From the IMG/VR virus record IMGVR_UViG_3300031963_006139, positions 1-27,841 of that record: DNA of 27,841 nucleotides. One strand, 5' to 3'. The stretch comes from a virus. A program made the position numbers and the translations under genes. The notes below the pieces were generated by a model. It ran no database searches. It was not told the origin of the DNA and saw only the letters and a list, made by a program, of their open reading frames with translations. Below, in pieces: positions 7,006 through 13,570 of this stretch; the stretch's first letter is position 1, and each line of letters begins with the position of its first letter.

Positions 7006-7049
7006 ATATAGCACAACTATATTATATCAGACTATACTGTGCCTGTCAA
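7006..7049 (-). promoter_or_regulatory. consensus sigma70-type promoter for the endolysin operon, with overlapping inverted repeat
   Basis: On the minus strand TTGACA (7049-7044) is followed by exactly 17 bases and TATAAT (7026-7021), with TG one base before the -10 box: consensus -35, spacer, extended -10. Initiation would fall near 7014, giving a leader of about 26 bases with AGGAGG at 7000-6995 before the endolysin ATG. An inverted repeat (7022-7017 and 7011-7006, five-base spacer) overlaps the -10 and start point and could bind a repressor. Confidence 0.82.
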
Positions 7050-7061
7050 GGACTATAATAT

Positions 7062-7853
7062 TTATATTTTTGCTAACTCTGGGTTTAAAGGAGATCTTGC
7101 TCCTGCTATTGCTTTTTCAATTTCAGAGCAAACAAAGTTAAACTCTTCTTCAAAGATTTCAGGAGATCTGTCTTCACCCATCTTAGGCTCTTTTCCTTCT
7201 GCAATCATTGCATCTTTAAGAGTTTTTTCAATGTCATAATTTAGAACTGTGCATGTGAAATGCTTCATGACATATCCATCTTTGTCTATTAAATATTTTT
7301 CGTAGTTTCCGCCCATTTGTACACCATCATAGAATCCAATGTTTAGCCATGGGGACTTAAACTTTCCGTTAACATTACCATCTTCTAGAGAGTCTCTCAT
7401 GGATCTCAATTTTTCCATCTGAGATGAAATCTCTGCATACAACTCATGTGGTGGTAGTGTTGGTTGACCCAATCCATTAGTTCCAGTTGTAAGACCATTA
7501 CCTAAAACCTCATTCAACAACTCATGTGGAACAGAAGAAACCATCTCTGAATACTTAAATGTTGTATTATAAATCTCTTCTCCATAAGCCTTTGAATCTA
7601 AGCCACAGGTAATTCCTTGTGACCACTTGCCCTTAGTAACTCCTGGACCACAGTAGTCATTTGTTGGGACAGCAATGATTTCAAACTCTTCGTTGTTGTA
7701 CTTATCTTGAAGCATTTGCAGAACTTCTAGTTGATTTGCATTACCGCAACCAACTGTAGTATTGGCAACTATTGTAACTTTGCCCTTATATTGCTGTAGG
7801 TGATTTGGAGTACCTTCCGCAGAAGATAACTGGATGTCATAGATTGATTTCAT
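7062..7853 (-). CDS. glutathione-peroxidase-like protein (thioredoxin fold)
   Basis: A 263-residue protein whose first ~130 residues match the glutathione peroxidase family: KGKVTIVANTTVGCGNANQ at 23-41, with C36 at the peroxidatic Cys/Sec position, then FEIIAVPTNDYCGPG at 57-71, equivalent to FEILGFPCNQF. NYEKYLIDKDG later matches WNFxKFLID, but the catalytic Trp is replaced (Gly at that position) while Asn remains. It should reduce peroxides with thioredoxin or another thiol, if active. The C-terminal ~60 residues extend beyond the usual ~160-180 length. I place the start at ATG 7853: an upstream ATG at 7871 would put the -10 promoter box inside the coding region. Confidence 0.8.
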   Translation of the reverse strand: MKSIYDIQLSSAEGTPNHLQQYKGKVTIVANTTVGCGNANQLEVLQMLQDKYNNEEFEIIAVPTNDYCGPGVTKGKWSQGITCGLDSKAYGEEIYNTTFKYSEMVSSVPHELLNEVLGNGLTTGTNGLGQPTLPPHELYAEISSQMEKLRSMRDSLEDGNVNGKFKSPWLNIGFYDGVQMGGNYEKYLIDKDGYVMKHFTCTVLNYDIEKTLKDAMIAEGKEPKMGEDRSPEIFEEEFNFVCSEIEKAIAGARSPLNPELAKI

Positions 7854-7859
7854 GTCTAT

Positions 7860-7868
7860 ATTATAACA
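7860..7868 (-). promoter_or_regulatory. extended -10 promoter, probably leaderless
   Basis: TGT followed by TATAAT (7865-7860) sits six bases before the ATG at 7853. Initiation 7 bases after the -10 box would begin the mRNA at the start codon. No Shine-Dalgarno is present. The same spacing is seen before two other genes here (9001 and 12351). Confidence 0.65.
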
Positions 7869-7888
7869 CATTTTTAATGGTGTTTTAA

Positions 7889-7909
7889 GGGCAGTTTTAA
7901 GTCATGCCC
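7889..7909 (-). terminator. weak hairpin after the subtilase gene
   Basis: GGGCA at the 5' side pairs with TGCCC after an 11-base loop, followed by TTAAAA rather than a clean T run. It lies just past the subtilase stop and before the peroxidase promoter. Five base pairs make it a marginal terminator. Confidence 0.25.
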
Positions 7910-7920
7910 AGGACCTATAA

Positions 7921-8793
7921 TTAACTACGAATGTAAGACGATGACCCAATCAAAATTTTTGAAAGAGACGATAGGTACTCTCCAAATGATTTTAATGTAT
8001 TTTTGCTTACATATGAGGCTGATGCAACTGCAGTAGCAACGGATGATCCATATGCAACTGCTGGAGAACCATTATATTTAGTGATTTTTACTCCAGACAT
8101 AGCGACCATATCTAACCCAGGACCTCGGTTGGTTGCTGCTTCAAGTTGAGTTGCAGTAGCCAAAGCCCCCACCCCAATAACTCCATTAACACATGAAGGA
8201 AAGCCTACAACATCTTGTCTACGATCATTTCCTGTTGCAACAAACACTGGAACATTGTTTGCATTTAATGATGATACAGCATTTATTGTTTGTGTATCTG
8301 TTGTGCATCGTGATAGGTTGTCAGCAGAAACCGAAGACTGGCTAATTGATAAAGCATCAATGCTATATTTAGATGCATTCTTTGATACCCAATCAATTGC
8401 TGCTGTTAGTGCTCTAACATCTCCCCTTGAATTTCCAATGCTTGTAACATCATTGAACCTAATAAATACAATCTTAATGTTAGGATCTACTGTAAGTGCA
8501 GATTTAACCATGCTGTCGCCATGATATGTTGCATTATTAACAGATGTTGGCCATGGGGCAGACGCTGCGCCCTTGCCCTCCATAAACAATTCACCATTTG
8601 GGCATGACATATTTTGAGATACAACCTTTGACTTTACTGTTGTAAAACAAACCTCATGAATAATTTGAGGGAAATTATTAGAGTTAATGGCGCTATCAAT
8701 AATTGCCAAAACCTTTTGATCATTTGCCTGTGAAGGCTGAATTACAGTAACTAAAAGTAGTGCTGATAGTATTGCTATTAGTGTCTTTTTCAT
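7921..8793 (-). CDS. secreted subtilisin-like serine protease (S8 family)
   Basis: A 290-residue subtilase. Residues 1-23 form a clear signal peptide (MKKT, a hydrophobic core, then QPSQAND), so it should be exported. Catalytic residues fall in order: D33 in AIIDSAIN, H91 in TYHGDSM, oxyanion Asn189 in VATGND, and S251 in YGSSVATA. Four Cys in the mature part suggest disulfides. It is compact and lacks an obvious long propeptide, so it may be active without processing. Secretion by a phage-encoded protease is unusual; it might act on host surface proteins during release, or help host growth. AAAGGA seven bases before the ATG sets the start. Confidence 0.88.
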   Translation of the reverse strand: MKKTLIAILSALLLVTVIQPSQANDQKVLAIIDSAINSNNFPQIIHEVCFTTVKSKVVSQNMSCPNGELFMEGKGAASAPWPTSVNNATYHGDSMVKSALTVDPNIKIVFIRFNDVTSIGNSRGDVRALTAAIDWVSKNASKYSIDALSISQSSVSADNLSRCTTDTQTINAVSSLNANNVPVFVATGNDRRQDVVGFPSCVNGVIGVGALATATQLEAATNRGPGLDMVAMSGVKITKYNGSPAVAYGSSVATAVASASYVSKNTLKSFGEYLSSLSKILIGSSSYIRS

Positions 8794-8818
8794 TTATTTA
8801 TCCTTTGTTGTTGTTTGT

Positions 8819-9001
8819 TTATTCTTTTATTTTTACTACTAATTGACATGGATCTCCGCCATCTTCCCATTCCTGCTGCTCTTCATCAGTCATGTAGGGA
8901 TCTCCTTCGTGTGTATTGCAGAACGGTTCTGTTATCCATCCCCGCTCAATTCCATTGTTTAACCATATGGAAAACTCGTCGTAATCTTGTTCTTCGATCA
9001 T
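8819..9001 (-). CDS. small acidic conserved protein, 60 aa
   Basis: A 60-residue acidic protein with WLNNGIERGWITEPFCNTHE (13-32), then EEQQEWEDGGDPC. C28, H31 and C52 could hold a metal, but the pattern is incomplete. The GWITEPFCNTHEG stretch looks like a small conserved family I associate with actinophages, of unknown function. A TATACT box six bases before its ATG and the lack of a ribosome site suggest leaderless expression. It ends just upstream of the subtilase leader. Confidence 0.72.
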   Translation of the reverse strand: MIEEQDYDEFSIWLNNGIERGWITEPFCNTHEGDPYMTDEEQQEWEDGGDPCQLVVKIKE

Positions 9002-9007
9002 ATACTA

Positions 9008-9013
9008 AGTATA
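9008..9013 (-). promoter_or_regulatory. -10 box of a probable leaderless promoter
   Basis: TATACT (9013-9008) is six bases before the ATG at 9001, within a 15-base gap between genes. Without a visible Shine-Dalgarno, the transcript probably starts at the ATG. No TG extension is present. Confidence 0.55.
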
Positions 9014-9016
9014 CCG

Positions 9017-9541
9017 TTAAGCGGTTACAATGTCAACTGGGCCAGTGCAGGATGTGCTAAATTTTATTGCTGCATTTACTGCTTGCAAAACTCTATTTCT
9101 TGCATTTTTTTGTTTATCTGTTGCAAATAAAACTCCGTAGGCATACTCCGATCCAGAGCCCATAGCCATATATGGTAATGTATATTTAGATAATGACATA
9201 TCTACAGCACTGTGTTCGTATATCTCGCCACGAATTCCAATAATTAATCCTAAGTCTCCGTCTTTGCTGGTGTCCACCCAAAACTCATTGTAAAATTCTC
9301 TAAGTTCTTTAATAAATTTAGTCTGCATAAACTTATCTGTGTCTTTAATGTTTGGGGCTGTTGGTTTAAAGTTATAGCGAATTCTTTCTCCATCTAATCC
9401 ACCAGCATATCCAATAAGATAGGGACCTATTTTCCAAACCTTGGGTGCTTCAAGAGCCAGAATAATGTTGTCATCTGACGCACCACGATCTCCAGCCATA
9501 TAAACTTTGCCTTCGTGTTTTAATGCAGCAATACAGGTCAT
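9017..9541 (-). CDS. proteasome/HslV-like N-terminal-nucleophile hydrolase
   Basis: A 174-residue protein of the Ntn-hydrolase fold. Met removal exposes T2 in MTCIAAL, and the family's three catalytic positions Thr1, Asp17 and Lys33 correspond to T2, D18 (GDRG) and K34 (KVWKIG). GYAGG at 44-48 and MGSGSEYA at 127-134 match the beta-strand signatures of HslV and proteasome beta subunits. The family forms ring proteases gated by an ATPase; no HslU, ClpX or Mpa partner is seen nearby, so it might use a host ATPase or act alone. The start is the ATG right after a hairpin whose 3' arm contains GAAGGGG. Confidence 0.87.
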   Translation of the reverse strand: MTCIAALKHEGKVYMAGDRGASDDNIILALEAPKVWKIGPYLIGYAGGLDGERIRYNFKPTAPNIKDTDKFMQTKFIKELREFYNEFWVDTSKDGDLGLIIGIRGEIYEHSAVDMSLSKYTLPYMAMGSGSEYAYGVLFATDKQKNARNRVLQAVNAAIKFSTSCTGPVDIVTA

Positions 9542-9594
9542 GAAAAAGCCCCTTCAGGATAGGTGTATTAAAGTATACCACCTTCTGAAGGGGC
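9542..9594 (-). terminator. hairpin terminator with an embedded extended -10 promoter and ribosome site
   Basis: A 10-base perfect stem (GCCCCTTCAG at 9594-9585, partner at 9557-9548) encloses a second stem AGGTG-TAT with one bulge; five T follow directly. It closes the holin-like operon. Inside the loop side, TGG-TATACT (9580-9572) is an extended -10 promoter that would start transcription near 9565. The 3' arm carries GAAGGGG, the likely ribosome site for the hydrolase gene at 9541. Readthrough RNA would hide that site; promoter-born RNA would not. Confidence 0.72.
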
Positions 9595-9616
9595 CGTCAA
9601 GTAGGCCTAAAAATGA

Positions 9617-9901
9617 CTAATTAGCCTTTTTATCTACCGTTTTGAACGCATCATTTATTTCTGATAGGGTTAGTTTACCATCATCAAGAAAGGCTCTTGC
9701 GAGTCTTTCAATAACACTGGCTACACCCAATAGACCAGCAAGCATTACTGCTTGTATTGTGTCAATTCCAACGACTGCTCCAGCACCAAGTACCGATAGA
9801 CCAGACGCTGCAAATACTGCCACTATTCGCATTAATATATTTGTTAATGCTTTTTGTGGATGCTCTTTTTTAGGAGCCTCTACTACTTTTTTAGTTGCCA
9901 T
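9617..9901 (-). CDS. holin-like two-helix membrane protein
   Basis: A 94-residue protein with a charged N-terminus (Lys/Glu-rich, 1-20), two hydrophobic helices at about 22-44 and 48-64, and an acidic C-terminal tail (FLDDGKLTLSEIND, then a Lys-rich end). Length and topology fit holins of actinophages. It follows the other small membrane gene and precedes the terminator. Holins open the membrane for endolysin escape. The assignment is by topology, not by a defining motif. Confidence 0.65.
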   Translation of the reverse strand: MATKKVVEAPKKEHPQKALTNILMRIVAVFAASGLSVLGAGAVVGIDTIQAVMLAGLLGVASVIERLARAFLDDGKLTLSEINDAFKTVDKKAN

Positions 9902-9903
9902 CT

Positions 9904-10110
9904 TTAGTCCTCCTTTCTAAGCGGTATTGATATTAACCAAATAATTGTTGTGATTAATACTGCAAGACCAACAATATCTCTTGCCGATCCTGTCAAAGTT
10001 AGCCAAGCAATAAAGAAGCCAAGGAGAGTAAATGCCTGAGCAATTATTTCAACACCTGCATCTTTTAGCCATGTGAAAAATCCCCTTACAACCTTTTTAA
10101 TTATTTTCAT
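9904..10110 (-). CDS. small two-helix membrane protein, possible holin or holin regulator
   Basis: A 68-residue protein with a strongly basic N-terminus (MKIIKKVVRG), helices at about 22-40 and 45-63, and a short charged end (RKED). It starts two bases after the exported Pro-rich gene and is followed by the 94-residue holin-like gene. A pair of adjacent two-helix proteins is common in phage lysis modules (holin plus second holin or antiholin). No sequence signature confirms this. Confidence 0.6.
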   Translation of the reverse strand: MKIIKKVVRGFFTWLKDAGVEIIAQAFTLLGFFIAWLTLTGSARDIVGLAVLITTIIWLISIPLRKED

Positions 10111-10111
10111 G

Positions 10112-11728
10112 TTACCTCCTCATTCCAATTACCGAAGCGACTATGTTAGAAACAAGTACTACTGGGATAATTACTTCTTGTGCTTTTTCTCTCTGATCGT
10201 CCGTCATATCCATACCTAACTCAGAGAAATTAGATAGGAGTTCTGCTGGATTTATATTTAATATTGCTCCCAAAGGATCTGCCAAGAATGCTTCTGTTTG
10301 TATTTCTGTGACTGCATCTGCCAATGTATATGGCATTGGGGCATCTTCATTTTCTGCTGCCTTTTCAGCAAACTCAACAACTGCTGCTGCAACTGCAGGA
10401 TTTTCTTTTGCTAATTCTGCTATCAATGCTACTTCTTCTGTTTTAATACCTAAATCTTCTGCCAACTCTTTTGATTGTTCTGGATTTAGTTCAGTTAGGA
10501 ATGTTGATACTGCTGACATTAATTTGGCATCATTAACACTAATTAGTTTATTTAACTTTTTAAGTTCCTCGTCAGAAATAGGATCGCTGTCTGTGTTATC
10601 CTTATCTGGTGTTACTACAGGATCTTCGTCAACAGATTGCTCAGGTTCAGGCTCTGGGCTTGGATCTGTATCCTCTGGCTGAGGTGAAGGCTCTTGTGAA
10701 GGTTCTGGAGTTGGATCAGTCTCTTCGTTCTCCCCATCTGTGGTATCAGGGCTTGGAGAAGGATTGGGATCTTCTGGTTCAGTTTGCTCTTCATCATCAG
10801 GGAATCTTGGATCCTCTGGTGTAATAATTTCTGGTTCTACCTCAACATCAGGTTCAGGCAAATCAGGCTCTTCTGTAACATCAGGACTTGGCTCTGGTGA
10901 AGGTTCTGGCTCAACTTCCTCTACTGGTTCTTCTCCATTTATAGCAGCAATAAGATTATTTAAATCTGATATTTGATCAGCCAATTGTGCTGCCTCTGCC
11001 ACCTGTTCTTGCTGTTCTTCTGGCGTTATAGGCGTTTGGGAAGGCGTTGGCTCAGGGATAGGGGTAGGGCTTGGAGTAGGCTCTGGAATAGGCTCTGCAG
11101 CCAATGTAGGGGTTGGCTCTCCAGCCTGTACCTGTGTTGCCCCCCAAGCCTCGAGTGATACTATAGATCCGTCATGAAGACGAACACCTGTTCTAAGATT
11201 ATTATACTCTGGTCCTTGATAACTATAAGATACTGCCAAACCACCTGTATTAGTAATAGCCACTAATATATTTACTGTGCTTGGCTGTGCACCATAGTTA
11301 CCAAATGGAACCATATTAAGGTTTAATTGGAATCCACCTTCTGAATAATATATGTCCAAACCAGATGTTCCGCTTGCTCCTGGAAACCAATCCATTGAGT
11401 ATAAAGAAATTGAAGGGGTAGATGGATAGGTATGAAATGTTCCATCTGGTTGACCAAATGTAATTACAGAGTTAGTTGTTGCATAAATGTTTTCATACTG
11501 TACCCCGTCAAAAGTCACGGTAGTTGCAATAGGTATTTGATAAGATATATCGTCTCCAGAGCAGGTGTCCATATGATGAACTGTTGGCTCTGCATCACCC
11601 TCGTATGCTGCTGCTATGGTTTGTGATTGTATAAAGTTAACGCATGTCGCATTGGCATTTTCTGGAAGCCAAAGATTGAATCCAAAGGCTAACAGGAACG
11701 CAGACACTATTCTTGTTAATTTTTTAAT
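10112..11728 (-). CDS. exported Pro/Glu-rich linker protein, unknown function; apparent ATT start
   Basis: About 538 residues. Reading from ATT at 11728 gives M-KKLTRIV-SAFLLAFGFN ending PENANA, a complete signal peptide with a basic head. The nearest standard start, GTG 11707, would remove the two lysines. GGAGG lies seven bases before the ATT. After the signal come about 190 residues of beta-rich sequence (FDGVQYENIYATTNSVITF, resembling secreted adhesive domains), a long linker dense in PEP, PSP and PEPTP repeats (about 200-400), and a helical C-terminal part ending in a hydrophobic segment and RR. The repeats and export signal suggest a surface or envelope-spanning protein. The two small membrane genes follow directly. 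Confidence 0.75.
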   Translation of the reverse strand: MKKLTRIVSAFLLAFGFNLWLPENANATCVNFIQSQTIAAAYEGDAEPTVHHMDTCSGDDISYQIPIATTVTFDGVQYENIYATTNSVITFGQPDGTFHTYPSTPSISLYSMDWFPGASGTSGLDIYYSEGGFQLNLNMVPFGNYGAQPSTVNILVAITNTGGLAVSYSYQGPEYNNLRTGVRLHDGSIVSLEAWGATQVQAGEPTPTLAAEPIPEPTPSPTPIPEPTPSQTPITPEEQQEQVAEAAQLADQISDLNNLIAAINGEEPVEEVEPEPSPEPSPDVTEEPDLPEPDVEVEPEIITPEDPRFPDDEEQTEPEDPNPSPSPDTTDGENEETDPTPEPSQEPSPQPEDTDPSPEPEPEQSVDEDPVVTPDKDNTDSDPISDEELKKLNKLISVNDAKLMSAVSTFLTELNPEQSKELAEDLGIKTEEVALIAELAKENPAVAAAVVEFAEKAAENEDAPMPYTLADAVTEIQTEAFLADPLGAILNINPAELLSNFSELGMDMTDDQREKAQEVIIPVVLVSNIVASVIGMRR

Positions 11729-11743
11729 CTCCTGACCTCCGAA

Positions 11744-11758
11744 TTAGACTATGTCTAA
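11744..11758 (-). promoter_or_regulatory. inverted repeat, candidate operator
   Basis: TTAGAC and GTCTAA flank a three-base centre, a perfect 6-base inverted repeat. It lies between the -10-like box and the ribosome site of the Pro-rich gene, where a repressor could block transcription. It could also be a small mRNA hairpin. Confidence 0.35.
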
Positions 11759-11765
11759 TAAGGTT

Positions 11766-11796
11766 ATTATATCATTTAATTAAGATTATCTATCAA
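11766..11796 (-). promoter_or_regulatory. candidate promoter for the Pro-rich/holin-like operon
   Basis: TTGATA (11796-11791) and TATAAT (11771-11766) are separated by 19 bases, within and just after the end of the oxygenase gene. The spacer is longer than the ideal 17. The box is about 38 bases before the ATT start, leaving room for the operator and GGAGG site. Confidence 0.42.
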
Positions 11797-12351
11797 TAAT
11801 CCTGCCCTTGGACCGTCACACCAGACCTCGTGTGAGTTTTCAAGTGGAAGATAAAGCATGTCACCTGGCCTAAGTTCGTAAGTCGTTCCACCATCTATTT
11901 TCCAAAATGATGTACCAACTATTTGCCAATAAAAAATATCGTGTGGATCATGATGATCGCTTACATTCCTGTTAGAAAGAGACATCCTTATCCCTTGAAA
12001 ATGCCAGTCACTGTTACAATTATGTTGTCCTTGATTATAATATCCGCAATGCCTATTATCTACAGAGTTGTTAAGTTTATACAATAGTTCTGAAACACCT
12101 TTAAAATCTTCAAATATATTGTGTGTCTGTGGGGCAAGCCAAAATTTTTCCTGTATTTGTATGTTTCCTATATAGTCTAATGCTGTAAGATTATTTACTT
12201 GCTCTACCTTTTTCTTTAAATTGTCATTTTTTATTATTGATTCTTTATATACAAAATTCATTATATCTTCCCAGGTTATTTCTGGAATTTGGTATTGCTC
12301 AAACAAAACTGCATGACTATTTTCTTTTGCGTTTTTTATTAAATCTAACAT
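11776..12351 (-). CDS. cupin/JmjC-type Fe(II) oxygenase-like protein
   Basis: A 191-residue protein of the cupin/JmjC-type fold. SDHHDPHDIFYW at 131-142 holds a likely HxD pair (H133, D135), and ENSHEVW at 171-177 gives the distal His174, the usual His-Asp...His iron site. GDMLYLPLENSHEVW matches the cupin pattern G(D)xLYxPxxxxH, and R182 in GPRAGLLID could bind 2-oxoglutarate. Protein or amino-acid hydroxylases of the ribosomal-oxygenase type look similar. The substrate is unknown. An extended -10 box sits six bases before its ATG with no ribosome site, so it is probably leaderless. It follows a strong terminator and stands as its own unit. Confidence 0.8.
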   Translation of the reverse strand: MLDLIKNAKENSHAVLFEQYQIPEITWEDIMNFVYKESIIKNDNLKKKVEQVNNLTALDYIGNIQIQEKFWLAPQTHNIFEDFKGVSELLYKLNNSVDNRHCGYYNQGQHNCNSDWHFQGIRMSLSNRNVSDHHDPHDIFYWQIVGTSFWKIDGGTTYELRPGDMLYLPLENSHEVWCDGPRAGLLIDNLN

Positions 12352-12357
12352 AGTTAC

Positions 12358-12366
12358 AGTATATCA
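12358..12366 (-). promoter_or_regulatory. extended -10 promoter, probably leaderless
   Basis: TGA-TATACT (12366-12358) lies exactly six bases before the ATG at 12351, right after the terminator of the preceding gene. The layout matches that before the peroxidase-like gene. Confidence 0.65.
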
Positions 12367-12370
12367 CTTT

Positions 12371-12409
12371 ATAAAACAAAAAGGGGGGTAAGTTTCCCCA
12401 CCCCCCCTT
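12371..12409 (-). terminator. rho-independent terminator
   Basis: AAGGGGGG pairs with CCCCCCTT (12409-12402 with 12388-12381) around a 13-base loop, followed by a TTTGTTTTAT run. It begins about a dozen bases after the stop of the Ala-rich exported protein and ends its transcript. Confidence 0.85.
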
Positions 12410-12421
12410 AGTTTAAGTTAA

Positions 12422-13570
12422 TTACTTAAGTGTGGCAACCTTAGCCTTTGGATTAGCCTTGTTCCACTTTGCAGCAAGAGAATTGAATGCCTTCTTGATT
12501 GCAGCAAGTGCAGCAGCATTGTCTGCCTTTACCTTATCAAGTTCAGCCTTTGCAGCAGCCTGAGCATCTGCAAGAGCCTTGTCTGCAGCAACCTTAGCGG
12601 TTACAGCATCAGCCTTCAACTTAGCAATTTCAGCAGCAGCAGTAATAGCAGCAGCATCGGCAGCAGCCTTAGCAGCAACTGCATCTGAAGCAGCCTTTGC
12701 TACAGCAGCAGCAAGAGCAGCATCTGCAGTTACCTTGTCAGCAGCACGAGCAGCCTTTTCTGCAGCGAGTGCAGCATTAGCAGTTGCGAGTGCTCCAGCA
12801 AGATCTGAAACTGTTACGATTGCAGTCTGTGAAGTTGTGGCCAACTTAATTGTTGGAACTGATGTAGGTGCAGTAATAGATGCACCAACAGCAACGGTTC
12901 CAGCAGTAGCAGGAAGTGTAATGTCTGATGTGTAACGACCTGTTACAAGAGCATCAGCAGTGACTGTTCCAGCAGTTGCACCACCAAGAGTGGTTACTGT
13001 TACTGTATCAGCAACAGCGTTTCCAAAGATATCAGCAACATCAAGAGTTGCAGTTACCTTACCAGAAATGTTTCCTGAAGCAGGAATTGACATCTTAAGA
13101 TCGTATGCAGGACCTGCAACACCCTTAAGATATAGTGTTGTTGCTGCACCAGTTACAGAAACTGTAACTGCAGAAGCAGCAGTTGTAGTTGTATATGCAT
13201 AGACAGTCGCTGTTGTTGAAGCAGGTGTGACTGTGATTGATGAGGATCCAGCAGATGCACTAACTGTTGAACCAATTGCAGAGACGAGGCGAGTGTTTGC
13301 GCCTACTGCTGTAAATGTTACTGGTGTTCCAGCAACTACAGTTGCAGTAAGAAGCAATGCTTCGTTGTTTGTTACAGTTGTGGTGTCTGCAACGCTTACT
13401 ACGTTGTCAGATGGAACCTTAACTGTGAATGGTGAGGCTGCAGTACCTGAGCCAGAAATTTCTGTTGTTACGTCTACAGAAACGGTATTGGCACTTGCAG
13501 GTGTCACTACTAGTGTGCCCAAGCCCATGGCTGCAACCATGACGAGAGCGATCTTCTTAAATGAATTCAT
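12422..13570 (-). CDS. exported Ala/Thr/Val-rich protein with Ig-like and coiled-coil regions
   Basis: A 382-residue protein. MNSFKKIALVMVAAMGLGT plus TPASANT is a classic signal peptide with Ala-x-Ala cleavage. Residues ~25-250 are Thr/Val/Ala-rich beta sequence resembling repeated Ig-like or surface-protein domains, then a heptad-like Ala/Lys/Asp coiled coil (about 255-360) and a short basic tail (KWNKANPKAKVATLK). It resembles surface proteins of small planktonic actinobacteria, suggesting host origin or mimicry. A role in host surface change or virion decoration is speculative. AGGAG four bases before the ATG at 13570 is the reason I reject the longer start at 13591. A strong terminator follows. 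Confidence 0.72.
   Translation of the reverse strand: MNSFKKIALVMVAAMGLGTLVVTPASANTVSVDVTTEISGSGTAASPFTVKVPSDNVVSVADTTTVTNNEALLLTATVVAGTPVTFTAVGANTRLVSAIGSTVSASAGSSSITVTPASTTATVYAYTTTTAASAVTVSVTGAATTLYLKGVAGPAYDLKMSIPASGNISGKVTATLDVADIFGNAVADTVTVTTLGGATAGTVTADALVTGRYTSDITLPATAGTVAVGASITAPTSVPTIKLATTSQTAIVTVSDLAGALATANAALAAEKAARAADKVTADAALAAAVAKAASDAVAAKAAADAAAITAAAEIAKLKADAVTAKVAADKALADAQAAAKAELDKVKADNAAALAAIKKAFNSLAAKWNKANPKAKVATLK

Noticed and set aside
10308-10976. Plus-strand open frames opposite the Pro/Glu-rich linker
   Set aside because: Ser/Gly-rich reading of the repeat region only; no start signals and no known domains.
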